A DNA stretch of 64,000 nt from Temnopleurus reevesii (lineage: Eukaryota; Echinodermata; Echinoidea; Temnopleuroida; Temnopleuridae): assembly GCA_036244855.1 (NCBI GenBank), contig BQKZ01000034.1:205559-269558 (forward strand), in the 5' to 3' direction. Below are positions 37,450 through 47,266 of this stretch, piece by piece (positions within the stretch are counted from its first letter, which is position 1; each line of letters starts with the position of its first letter). The notes below the pieces were generated by a model. That model was not told the origin of the DNA. It worked only from the letters and a program-made list of their open reading frames with translations, and searched no databases. The translations under genes were made by a program, and so were the position numbers.

Positions 37450-37595
37450 AGGAGGTGTTGTTAAAAGTTCAATTGATCCCAAGTTGCAGTTGATTGGAAT
37501 ATGCCAAATCAAAATCATTGTTTCATGCATGTCTTCTTAGATTCACTGATTTGCAGTTGAATTGTGATCAATTGCACCTTTGCAGCAACACCACC
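37450..37595. mobile_element. TIR element family GTTGTTCAAAA, copy 2 (block B)
   Basis: Allelic or duplicate copy of 27559-27704 at the same position. Confidence 0.75.
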
Positions 37596-37644
37596 TACAT
37601 ATCAAAGAATATTCAGTCACAGTTGCAGAAGTAGAATCATTTAC

Positions 37645-37727
37645 CTCAATGTAGAACGTCTCCTCATCCTTCTTGGCCTTTTTGGAGAAGGATGTGACAC
37701 CAACAACCGACGTCACTTTGCTTGGAC
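37645..37727 (-). CDS. p53-family exon 8, copy B: basic linker
   Basis: Same length, splice sites and translation as copy A (27754-27836). Confidence 0.85.
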
Positions 37728-38496
37728 CTAAAGAAAAGAATTGGAAAAAACGAAAGGCGTTGAATAAATCACAAATGCATTGTTTTTTAGACCTTACTAT
37801 GGCAAAAAGACATCATTTTCCCCAATTGATTCTCTTACTATTCTACAGATTCTTCATCTAATTCTTTTCTTGGATGCACAATGGCGTTTTTATAAACTGA
37901 AGAATAATTGATATTGATGCATTTTGCTTGAATCATAATGAATCATTTTTACAGCAATCATAATCGCTAAAAATGAATGAAAAAATCAAACTTCTCCAAC
38001 ACTGCAATCTTCCTGTGTGAAAAATAGCAATGACTTAGCTAATAAAGAGGAAAGAATTGCAGAATAGTTTGGGGTGAGAACAAAATTTCACATTCTCCTT
38101 TCAGTAGTCATGACAGAAAGTGTGCTACAAGATTTTTTTTAACCACTTTGCATATTGAGTAAACTTTTCAAATCGCTTGCTCAGATAACGCTTGCTTCAA
38201 GCGATAACCAGGTTCTCTACACACTAATTAAATTGGGCTGAGCTGTCTGTGAAATTGGTTATCAGACAGATCGTGCTACTGGATACTGCCATCGAATAAG
38301 TAACTAGGATTAAAAATTGTATCATTCTTGGACGTACGCATTTCTTTAAAAAGATTTCTTGCTCAATTTGGCAAGGGATGACTTCATTTGGGGCATACAA
38401 TGATTTCCTTTAATTGTCCGGTGCTTCAATTTTGTTGCCCCGAGCATGTGGGCAAGTGGGTATGCAGCGCCCTCTGGGAGGAAAAACTTTACTTAC

Positions 38497-38624
38497 CTCT
38501 CTTCAGTGGTTTCTTCTGCGGAGCTTTGTTCTTCTCGAACGATTTCTCCTCTGTCTTTCGATCTCTGCCCGGACAAGCACAAACCCTGACGTCCAAAACC
38601 TGTCGCCCAAGGATAGCTCCAGTG
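38497..38624 (-). CDS. p53-family exon 7, copy B: end of DNA-binding domain
   Basis: Same as 28606-28733, with [15 protein letters not shown] intact and both splice sites canonical. Confidence 0.88.
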
Positions 38625-38752
38625 CTGAAAGTCACAAATAAACAAACGAGGGTAAAATAGATTTATAGATAAATGGATGCACAGATGGTTGGATGGACGA
38701 ATGGATGGGCGAGTGAATAGATAGATTTATGGTTAGATAGGTGAAACACACA

Positions 38753-38832
38753 TTTCTCCTGTCTTCGTATCTCTCTCCGGACATAAAGAAACCCTCAAGC
38801 CGGACACCTGTCGCCCCAAGATAGCCCAAGTG
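38753..38832 (-). pseudogene. Pseudo-copy of exon 7 (block B)
   Basis: Identical arrangement to 29001-29080: acceptor AG changed to AA and the key DNA-contact residues lost. Confidence 0.85.
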
Positions 38833-39615
38833 TTGAAAGTCACAAAGAAATAAACAGGGGTACGATAGTTTGTCAAACACATATTGCACTGACATCCAAT
38901 TCACAAGGGGCTATATTTGGGACTTCAATAATAACCTACAAATATTCTATCATGAACACAGGTTTTATCTTCCTTTAATAGAGCCCTCCCACATAAGAGA
39001 TTTTTATGAAAAATAAAATTTGAATTGAAAAGAGACATGCAACACTTATAAAAAGGTACTTGGAGAAATTGGTCTCAACCCAAGGAGCCTATGCACATGA
39101 AGAGCAGTATATGGGACTACAAAAAAAAAAAAACTTGTAGAAAGTCAGTCCCAACCAGAGGAGTTGTGCATGGGAACACAAAACAAAACTTATTTATTCT
39201 CTAGAATGAAGACACAGAATATCTTCCTTCCACGAAGTCCTCAAACACAAAAAAAAATATTAAGCACTTGAAAGTAGATGGATGGTTGGAGAAGTTTCCC
39301 TCATATTCCAACACAAGAGGCACTACATGGGACCATAAGACAAAACTCACTCATTCCCTAGTGTACAGACAAGCTTCATCTTCCTTATGATGCGAGACGA
39401 ATCACTCGAAAATGAAGAGATACTCAAAAAAGTCTGCCCTAAATTGAGGAGCAGTACATGTATATTGGACAAGACGGATGTTTCTTTAGAGTAAAAGACA
39501 AACTATACCTCCTTTCTACCGAGAGACAAAACCCTTTAAAAAGTTGGTCCTAACTTGAGGAGCAGTGCATGGGACTACAAGACTATTTCAGCCCCAAATA
39601 TCATCTTTCACTTAC

Positions 39616-39829
39616 TCGTTCTCTAGCGTGAACACAAGTTGGATTTTCCTTCTGTTCAAGCCTCCAACACAGGAGATGAAACATTTGAAGGTAAATAGAT
39701 ATTTGGAGAAGTCCGTTCCAACTTGAGGGGCAGTGTATGGGACTACAAGGCTGTGCCGGCCACTAGAGCTGTCGGTGTAGTACATCGTCCCTGGATCGTT
39801 GCATAGCACCAAGTGGTTCATTGAGTAAT
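39616..39829 (-). CDS. p53-family exon 6, copy B: DNA-binding domain
   Basis: Same splice sites and protein as 29863-30076, including CFISC and GLNRR. Confidence 0.9.
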
Positions 39830-40285
39830 CTGCGTGGGAATGAAGTTTGAAAGGTGTGATACAAGATGCAATTATTTCCGAGATTCAAGTATTGTAAAAA
39901 CCCAAATATAGATTTGGTAAAGATTGAAATTGTGAATTATACAAGAATCAAGGCATATATATCTTCTATTTTGAGACAATGGCATAAAATGTAAATTATA
40001 CAGCATGCTTATCATAGCATAAATATATAATACATTTCGAGACAATAGCAAAATTCGTTACAAACTGACTCTTTTTAAAGTTTGAGATCTGAGCATTCGA
40101 TCATATTTAGCACCCTATTTTGGTAATAATAGTTTGTTTGTCATCAGACATATCCTAGATTATTTCCAAGATTTGACAAGTGAATAATAAATTTCCATCC
40201 AGTTCTGTGCATGAGAAGGTGGCCTTCATGCTCTTAATAATAATTTTGATTTTGGAAGATTAGAATCTCTACAGCCCGAACTTAC

Positions 40286-40463
40286 CGTCAGGGGAGCCCA
40301 CATGGTTCGGGCACCTTCCCACAACCTCAGCGAGATTTTCTGCCTGCTTGAAGATGGGTAGCACCCTGATGAAGGAGTTTTGAGGAGGGGCCGTGGCAGT
40401 CTTGAACTGTATCGGACATGGCTTGTCCCTATCGACGAACAGCTTTTTTTGTGTTTGACTGTA
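40286..40463 (-). CDS. p53-family exon 5, copy B, canonical acceptor lost
   Basis: The frame and length equal copy A, but four of the first seven codons differ (YSQTQKKLF against YSQTLKKLF; three of the four changes are silent). The acceptor dinucleotide is TG instead of AG (40464-40465 reads CA on the plus strand). A cryptic AG lies five bases inside the exon and would shift the frame. Downstream of these codons the two copies agree. Block B may therefore be non-functional here, or the end of the block may be misassembled. Confidence 0.7.
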
Positions 40464-40513
40464 CAGTAGTGTTGAAGAGAAAGGGAAATAAAAAAATGTT
40501 GCAAGATTTTCCT

Positions 40514-40608
40514 TATACAGGAGTTTTGAGGAGGATTGTAGAAGTCTTGAATTGGATTGGGCATGGCTTGTCCCTAAAGACAAAGAACTTCTTCAGAGTC
40601 TGGCTATA
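40514..40608 (-). pseudogene. Third, decayed copy of exon 5
   Basis: It has an intact acceptor (caacacaacag|TAT at 40609/40608) and reads YSQTLKKFFVFRDKPCPIQFKT, then loses one base and hits a stop within about 30 bp. Homology ends before the zinc-ligand segment. It lies just upstream of block B exon 5 in the transcript sense. Confidence 0.8.
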
Positions 40609-41077
40609 CTGTTGTGTTGAGAAGGAATAGCAAAGTGTTTCTAACATTAGAATTCTTGTGGCTTATGCATCAAAGTACCATGATCAAGAATTTCTTTCAA
40701 AGTTTACAATAATGGTAGTAATTGAATTTAGGGCTTGTTTGGCACATAAGTATATATACAGCACGATCCGTAAATAATGAGTTTTTAAGTGTAATTTTTC
40801 TCCCTATTGGCGACTGGTTTAGTTCCCTTGACATCGCAATGGTGTTTCATAAATCTGCTTGTAAAGTTACTCGTAAAGCTACAGACAACTCCAAGCACAA
40901 CTTAAATATATGTTCTCAGGTACTATTGAAAAAGACTTGTGTACAATAATCTTCCAGTACATGAAAATAACAACTCGCTAATGAGTGAATTCGTCTGAAG
41001 TTCAGTGAATTTGTTAAAATTCTTGTATGCTAAAATATGGCATTTTACAGTTCAATAAAACACGCAAATATACTTAC

Positions 41078-41159
41078 AGTCCAGGACACACTCTTAGCTG
41101 CCTGAGCTGTGGGCTCGCCAAGGTTGATCTCAAACCCATAGTCACCAGGGTACTCTTTG
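41078..41159 (-). CDS. p53-family exon 4: start of DNA-binding domain
   Basis: Acceptor catctttag|C at 41160/41159 and donor TGGACT|gtaagt at 41078. It encodes KEYPGDYGFEINL...AAKSVSWT, the first strand and loop L1 of the p53 fold (compare YPGxYxF and the K120 region, here AAKS). One base in, phase 0 out. Confidence 0.93.
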
Positions 41160-41805
41160 CTAAAGATGACAGACAAAATAGACAAACAGGATTAGTATTT
41201 CTAAAAAATATTGGAGAATGGCAAACTCGGGCTTTCACAAAAGTTACTTGTGAATGCAATTATTTTGTATTCATGTTTTTCTCCCAATTCATGAAAGCTG
41301 TTATGCAGTCATTTTCAGACGTTTCTCGTAGTACCTATCAAATCATACAGAAATTGTCATGTATCAATCCAAGATGAATGGTTGATGTGATGAAATGCAA
41401 CAGAATATTGTTCACTTCTTTTACAATACCTTGGGCGTTTTCCCTTCAACGAGTCTTATCTTAGATGATTGGTGAAGAATAATATTAAAAAGAGACTGAA
41501 CTTCTAATAACACCCATGAGATTTTTCAGATAGACCTTGCTAGTTTGAGTGTTTTCAGTGATGTATTTCATTCTTCATAACAATGGACAAAAATTAGCCG
41601 ATATGCATCAGGATATGACTATCCATTGCTTTCATCCACATGTTTCTCTCTGTATTGTCCATGAAAAATGGCGGAATGTGATGCCATGTTAACTGCTATA
41701 TAAACACTGCAGCATTAATGTGCTGACACCAGTCTATTCAATTACACTGCCACCACTGCCTTAGCATTTGTACTCAGAGCCTACGCACACGAAAGAAATG
41801 GGCAA

Positions 41806-42330
41806 AAAGCACGATTGATGAAAATTGGGAGGAGGAGAGAAAAACGGTGGAGGGGAGGTTGCAGGTTCCGTAGCCGAGGTGTATCCACCTATAGAACATT
41901 ATGCCCCCCCCCCCCCCCCCGGTAATAGGGTTACATGTACGTGAGATTAGAGATGTATTCAAGTAAAAAAAACTTTCACTTTGTCTTACTTAGATGGCAG
42001 TTGATGGTTGTTTGGTGGAGGTGAGAATGACGGCGGTGGGGAGGTGGCAGCTTCTGCAGCAGAGGCTTCCTCGGTAGAACATTATGCCCCCTACCACCCA
42101 TCGGTAAAGATAGGGTTAAGGGAGATTAGAGATGTCAGAACACTTAAACTTACTTGGATGGCAGTTGATGATTGTTGGGTGGAGGAGAGAACGACGGCGG
42201 AGGGGAGGTGGCAGGTTCCGTAGCCGAAGCGTACCCGGTAGAACATTCTTTGCCCCCCCCCCAACCAACCACAATAAAGATCAGTTACGTGAGATTTGAG
42301 ATGTATGAAAGCCAGAAAACTTTAACTTAC
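41806..42330 (-). pseudogene. Tandem partial copies of exon 3 (three units)
   Basis: Units near 41806-41900, 41990-42080 and 42154-42245 repeat the 3' part of exon 3. The last two have conserved donors (TCTAA|gtaag and TCCAA|gtaag). The unit including intron flank is about 165-180 bp. The units at 42154 and 41990 still encode SPPPSFSPPPNNHQLPS. I found no phase-compatible acceptor. C-runs occur between units. Confidence 0.7.
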
Positions 42331-42497
42331 TTGGATGGCAGTTGATGGTTGTTGGGTGGAGGAGAAAACGACGGCGGCGGGGAGGTGGCAGGTTCCGTAG
42401 CCGAGGCATACCCTGTCGAGCTGGGCATGTTGTGAACCGACGTCTGGTCAGCAGCCGGAGCCTGGGGAGGCAGGCTGGAGTTGAGTTGGGCCAAGAA
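42331..42497 (-). CDS. p53-family exon 3: proline-rich linker
   Basis: Acceptor ccactctgcag|TTC at 42498/42497 and donor CATCCAA|gtaagt at 42331. It encodes FLAQLNSSLPPQAPAADQTS, then STGYASATEPATSPPPSFSP and PPNNHQLPS. It sits between transactivation and DNA-binding domains, like the PXXP-rich linkers of the family. Phase 0 in, AA out. Confidence 0.87.
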
Positions 42498-42601
42498 CTG
42501 CAGAGTGGAAGAAAAAAAGGTAAAAATGGAGAATAATTTTTTTTTAAATGGTAAAAATTGGAGCTGTAATTCCCTATAAAAAGCCACAGAATGACAGAAT
42601 T

Positions 42602-42720
42602 CAGCAGCTGATGGCGGAGAGGTTAACAGGTTCGGTAACGGAGGCGTACCCGGTAGAGCTGGGCATGTTGTGAACCGACGTCTGGTCAGCCAAGAACTGC
42701 AGAGTGGAAGAAAGAAGGAA
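42602..42720 (-). pseudogene. Partial copy of exon 3, 5' part with acceptor
   Basis: Repeats the acceptor (ccactctgcag|TTC) and encodes FLADQTSVHNMPSSTGYASV, lacking the QLNSSL...APAA stretch, then degenerates to a stop. With the units at 41806-42330 it makes a five-member array around exon 3. Confidence 0.75.
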
Positions 42721-43059
42721 GAGAAATAAAAGATGAAAATAATGCTTTCAGGAGGGCAGTCCCTGAACAATCAGACAGAAATAACAAAATTTAGTGGTTG
42801 ATGCAAGCTTACTGGAATCAGATGCTCCCTGTATAAGTCCTGTGGGAATGACGAAAGTAAATCATTAATGGATCTGTAATGAAGATTTAACTCATAATTT
42901 CTTTATTATTTAATCTAGTTTCTTTCTTAAGACAGCTACTTGGCAGGCTAGATAGAGTTCTAAAATTACTTTTCATGTCTCACTGAACATACCAATGTAT
43001 AAATTTGACCCTGAATTTTCATGGAAATGAAAAGGAAGGGAAAACACTAAACTATTTCA

Positions 43060-43228
43060 GTTATGATATGGTAATGATATGCAGATAACTATTGACCTCT
43101 GTACAGCAGTTGACCTAATAAAGTACACGCATGCACGTGTGTCTGACACACACTCATGCGTGTAATTTATTAGGTCAACTGCTGTACAGAGGTCCATAGT
43201 TATCTGCATATCATTACCATATCATAAC
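43060..43228. repeat. 169-bp near-perfect palindrome
   Basis: GTTATGATATGGTAATGATA starts the left arm and its exact inverse ends the right arm. Arms of about 84 bp differ at only a few positions. The centre is an alternating purine-pyrimidine tract (ACACGCATGCACGTGTG). Probably a foldback MITE; no target duplication is obvious. Confidence 0.9.
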
Positions 43229-44282
43229 AATTTCCAAAAGTTTACTCAGTTGAAGAACATCCAAACAGTTTTCCAGGGCTGGAAGGTGTAAAGTGGGGGC
43301 TAGGGGAATATTAAAAATGTTGGCAGACTGATCAATAGGCCAACACCTGTCTGTCAACACAACAAAAGTAGACCCATCTTTGTTCACCTTTGGATCTTCC
43401 TCCGGTACAGCCAAGAGATACTTCCCGCTACTCTCTTCTTCATGCGAATGGTTGCGAGATACATAGCCACACACACGCTTGCGACCACTAAGGTCCAATG
43501 CTGTCAAAACGTCAGAATGAGCCATCCTAAATTTGATATTATAGACACTTTTAGCCTCATGCGAACATCAAAGGCATACACATTTTATTTTTTGACTAAG
43601 AATGGGTCAGGTCCAACGCAGTGGGAATTGGCCATCTCCAGTCCGAAAATCAAGGCAGACGCATTCAGTCTGTGAATGAATGTCATTTAACACCCTCAGG
43701 TTTTTATGAAACATTGTTACGATCTCAACCACAGGATTCAGGATGACATCAACGACCACATGCCCATTCACAGTTTCTCCAATATTGTACACAAATTGTG
43801 GCTCTACCATGTAACTTAATGGTAGACTATGAATGACGGTTACAAGTTTCTGAATATCCAACTTCTACAAGTACTGGAGTCGACTTGAACACTATCTTCT
43901 AGAACAGCTTTGAACTTAGCCATTATCCGCATTCCACAATGCAAATTTCCCAATGTATGCAGACGTAGAAGTCTATACAATAGTAAAGCTCCAAAGACTA
44001 GAATAAGCCATATTTTGCTGGAAACAGGCCAACTCAATGCCACAAGCGATGGTTAAAAAGATGTGCTACAACAAGATTTGTTGTCACAGTAATGACGGCA
44101 TGAGAACTAGCATAACGGCAACGGAAAACAGCAACGGAACACGGTCCATTTTCCTCATGTATTGCATCTACTTCGGCGAAATCTTGTCCCTTGTAACATT
44201 TAAAACAGCATGCTGTTCCTTGAACTGGCAATTTAAGACTGCAGACTTGTTCTATCAAGTCATGTACACAAGCAAGCACCAT
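43214..44282 (-). other. Possible degraded coding sequence, unrecognised
   Basis: Four successive minus-strand ORFs (82, 67, 84 and 103 codons) in shifting frames nearly tile this kilobase inside intron 2. One has a hydrophobic segment (IWLILVFGALLLYRLL). I do not recognise a family and splice sites are not evident. It may be a frameshifted retrocopy or transposon gene remnant, or chance. Confidence 0.25.
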
Positions 44283-44320
44283 CTATTCCCCTATGTATGA
44301 CATACATATACGCAAGAAAC

Positions 44321-45125
44321 ATGATCCGTCATGGCAGCAAGCATTTGGTCCGCCAGCAACAGAACAAGATCACATTTTCCCAGTATTCCTTCAAAACATG
44401 AAAAATCATGCGTTTCCTTATTGCAACATTCTACAAAACATGAGGCACTGGCTTCCACAAAGGCCACAGTACTTGTGCAATGTCTATGTACTTGGTACTA
44501 CTCTGCTTGCATGTATACCAGAACATGATCCGGCCGTCATGGCAGCAAGCATTTGGTCCTCCAGCAACAGTACAAGGTCTCGTTACTCCAGTATTGCTTC
44601 CAAACATGAAAAATCATGCGTTTCCTTATTGCAACATTCTACAAAACATGAGGCACTGGCTTCCACAAAGGCCACAGTACTTGTGCAATGTCTATGTACT
44701 TGGTACTACTCTGCTTGCATGTATACCAGAACATGATCCGTCATGGCGGCAAGCATTTCGTCCTCCAGCAACAGTACAAGGTCTCGTTATTCCAGTATTG
44801 CTTCAAAACATGAAAAATCATGCGTTTCCTTATTGCAACATTCTACAAAACATGAGGCACTGGCTTCCACAAAGGCCACAGTACTTGTGCAATGTCTATG
44901 TACTTGGTACTACTCTGCTTGCATGTATACCAGAACATGATCCGGCCGTCATGGCAGCAAGCATTTGGTCCTCCAGCAACAGTACAAGGTCTCGTTACTC
45001 CAGTATTGCTTCCAAACATGAAAAATCATGTGGTTCCTTATTGCAACATGAGGCACTTGCATTTAGGGCCACGGTACTTGTGCAATGGATATGTACTTTG
45101 TACTGCAATACGTGCATGTACAGAG
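44321..45125. repeat. Tandem repeat, four units of 204-208 bp
   Basis: Units start at ATGATCCG (44321, 44525, 44733, 44937), alternating with and without a GGCC insertion. The first three are almost identical, the fourth is shortened and diverged. The ORFs on the plus strand repeat with the unit and shift frame between units, so I do not treat them as genes. Confidence 0.88.
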
Positions 45126-45490
45126 GAACACTTGCATTGGCAATGCATTGTGCCACCATGAGGCTTTATTGATCTTTTCAATAGTCTTCCTGCCAAGAGA
45201 CTGTGACCCAGGGTGAAACTGGTAGTCTTGTCATTCAGGCTCATCGTGCAATGATAGATGAATGCTTGCAACCTTTCTGAACATGTATAAGGGTAAATAT
45301 TGATACGTGAATAATGAAATGCAACAGTTAAACCAAAATATTTCGCAGGTTACTGTGCCAGCATGAGGCTTTATCGATCTTATCTAGTCCAAAAATTGCA
45401 TGACTGAGCATGGTAGACTTGTCATTCAGACTCTTTCTGCAATGGGTATTGAATTTGCGTAAACGCAAGTTTGTGAATGCTCACCACCTT
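45126..45490. repeat. Diverged duplication adjoining the tandem array
   Basis: CATGAGGCTTTATTGATCTT near 45160 recurs as CATGAGGCTTTATCGATCTT near 45364, followed by shared CTTGTCATTCAG segments. About 75-80% similar by eye. Confidence 0.5.
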
Positions 45491-45835
45491 TCATAACATG
45501 CGTATGGAAATACGAACAGCATGTACACATACACACACACACACACATCCAGAGGCGCTAACCGTTCCAGAATATACATGAGGTGTATTTTCAAGTGAAT
45601 CCGAGGCTTTCAGTACTTGTAAGTGAATGTCTGATGATGGGTATGGAAATTGTTATGTTTGCTCTCGTTTTTGCTCAGATGTTGCATTATTCACATTTGA
45701 ATAGTTGCCTCATGCATATTCTGGCACATTTGGCACCCATGCAAATTCATCTAAGAATTTAAAACCTTTTTGAGTAAATTAAGAAAGATGAAGGCTTATG
45801 AGTGATATGGCCAGCAATTTTTATTGGGGAATTCC

Positions 45836-47000
45836 AAAATTGCCAATCATAAGGATTAAATTACTTGATCCATATGCAAATTACCTCCTACGTAGGACAA
45901 AGTCTAAAAAGAATCCATCTCAAAATAGAAAAAAAGAAAGAAAAAGATTATCCATGCCTGAACTTGTCCGAAACCACAAACACATTTCGAAATTTTCCTT
46001 TAAATGACTCTGGTTAGATTAGGCCAAAAACAAAAAACTGTTTGATTGCTAAAGAATGCCATTTACATGTAAGAAAAATAAGAGTCAATGGGTCAGAAAA
46101 GGGCTTCTTTCTTCATTTATTACATTTTAACTGTATCTTACATGAAAAAGTAAATGAAAATCCTCAGCCTAAAGCTCACTAAGAATTCAGAAATCTTCAA
46201 TAAACTTCATTATTCTCTCGAAACAAATTGGCACCCACTGTCTTTTGGAAAATAATAATATGGGGGTGGGGGGAGGGCAATGACTTTATAAAATTTGTTT
46301 ATTAGAGGGCAACCCAACAGTTTTTTTTAGGCCTTGTGGCAATCACACATTTAACCAGCATTTTTTTACTTTAGTTATAAAAACTGTGAATCTAGTATAA
46401 ATTGTTAATTGCGTCACTATGTCTCACCCATTTAAATTGGCAACACTGTCAATGATCACAATCTGCTGCTATACATAAAGCCCCCCCCCCCCNCCCACAC
46501 CAAAATCAATAGGCTTCATCCTCTATCCACCAGACACCTTCACACCAAATTTGAAAATGATCGGACAAGAACTCGGACCTGTAGAGCGACGAGGCTAAAT
46601 CCATAGTATCCTCCGAACCACTGTTCGGGGGATACAATTACTTGATCCATATATGCAAATTACCTCCTACACACAGAGGCCAAAGTCTAAAAATTCTGTT
46701 TTCAATAATATCTCAATACAAAGATTATCCAAGCCTGAACACGTCAGAAACCACAAACATTTCGAAATATACCTTTAAATGACTAAGGACATATTAAGCT
46801 AAAAATTGTTAAATTGTCAATAGCATCGCCGTGTCTAACCTTAATAGCTCGGCAGTGAGCTAAGAAAAAGAAATCAAAATCTGATTCTATATCTGAGTCA
46901 ATGGTTCGAACACTTTTTTTCTTTTAATTCATAATTAATTTCCAAAATCGCAACACTATCAATGACTGATTTGTTGCTATAGGCCTGTGTAAGTAGCCGC
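45836..47000. repeat. Diverged tandem duplication spanning the N at 46493
   Basis: The region from about 45860 (ACTTGATCCATATGCAAATT) to 46492 recurs from about 46636 to 47000 with many differences. Poly-C immediately precedes the N. Confidence 0.6.
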
Positions 47001-47109
47001 AACTTACATTGGTAGCAACGAGAGGGCCACAGCCGTTCTTTGAATGAAAATTAATCCTTCTCCCACGAATCAGAATTAATTTCATCACAAATTTATCACA
47101 ACTTTCCCC

Positions 47110-47202
47110 TTTTTGTCTCTCAATTTTTTATTTATTTATTCATTTATTTTATTTCATTATTATCTTATTATTATTATTGTTATTTTTTTTTATTTTATTT
47201 TT

Positions 47203-47237
<35 letters not shown>

Positions 47238-47265
47238 TTTTTTTTTTTTGGGGGGGGGGGGGGGA
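47110..47265. repeat. (TTTA)n microsatellite followed by poly-G
   Basis: TTTA/ATTT repeats run into a T-run and then about 12 Gs. The hydrophobic ORF across it is an artefact. Confidence 0.9.
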
Positions 47266-47266
47266 G

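Larger units (their letters stand above)
30747..40492. repeat. Large duplicated block, copy B (exons 9-5)
   Basis: Collinear with 20801-30745 and starts right after the N at 30746. It carries the same exons, the same pseudo-copy of exon 7 and the same MITEs, but lacks the 69-bp and 139-bp segments. It has an extra 20 bp at 34626-34645 (GTGCATAATTTTCATTACAA). Most plausibly the alternative haplotype. Confidence 0.93.

Noticed and set aside
20801..40492. A real transcript containing exons 5-9 twice
   Set aside because: It would duplicate most of the DNA-binding and tetramerisation domains. A haplotype duplication at a single-N join explains the data better.
42008..42223. A plus-strand Gly/Ala-rich protein
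   Set aside because: It is the antisense shadow of the duplicated exon 3 fragments.
44293..45172. Cysteine-containing repetitive proteins of 147 and 230 codons
   Set aside because: The frame changes between tandem units and the ORFs exist only because the unit lacks stops. No splice signals or family resemblance.
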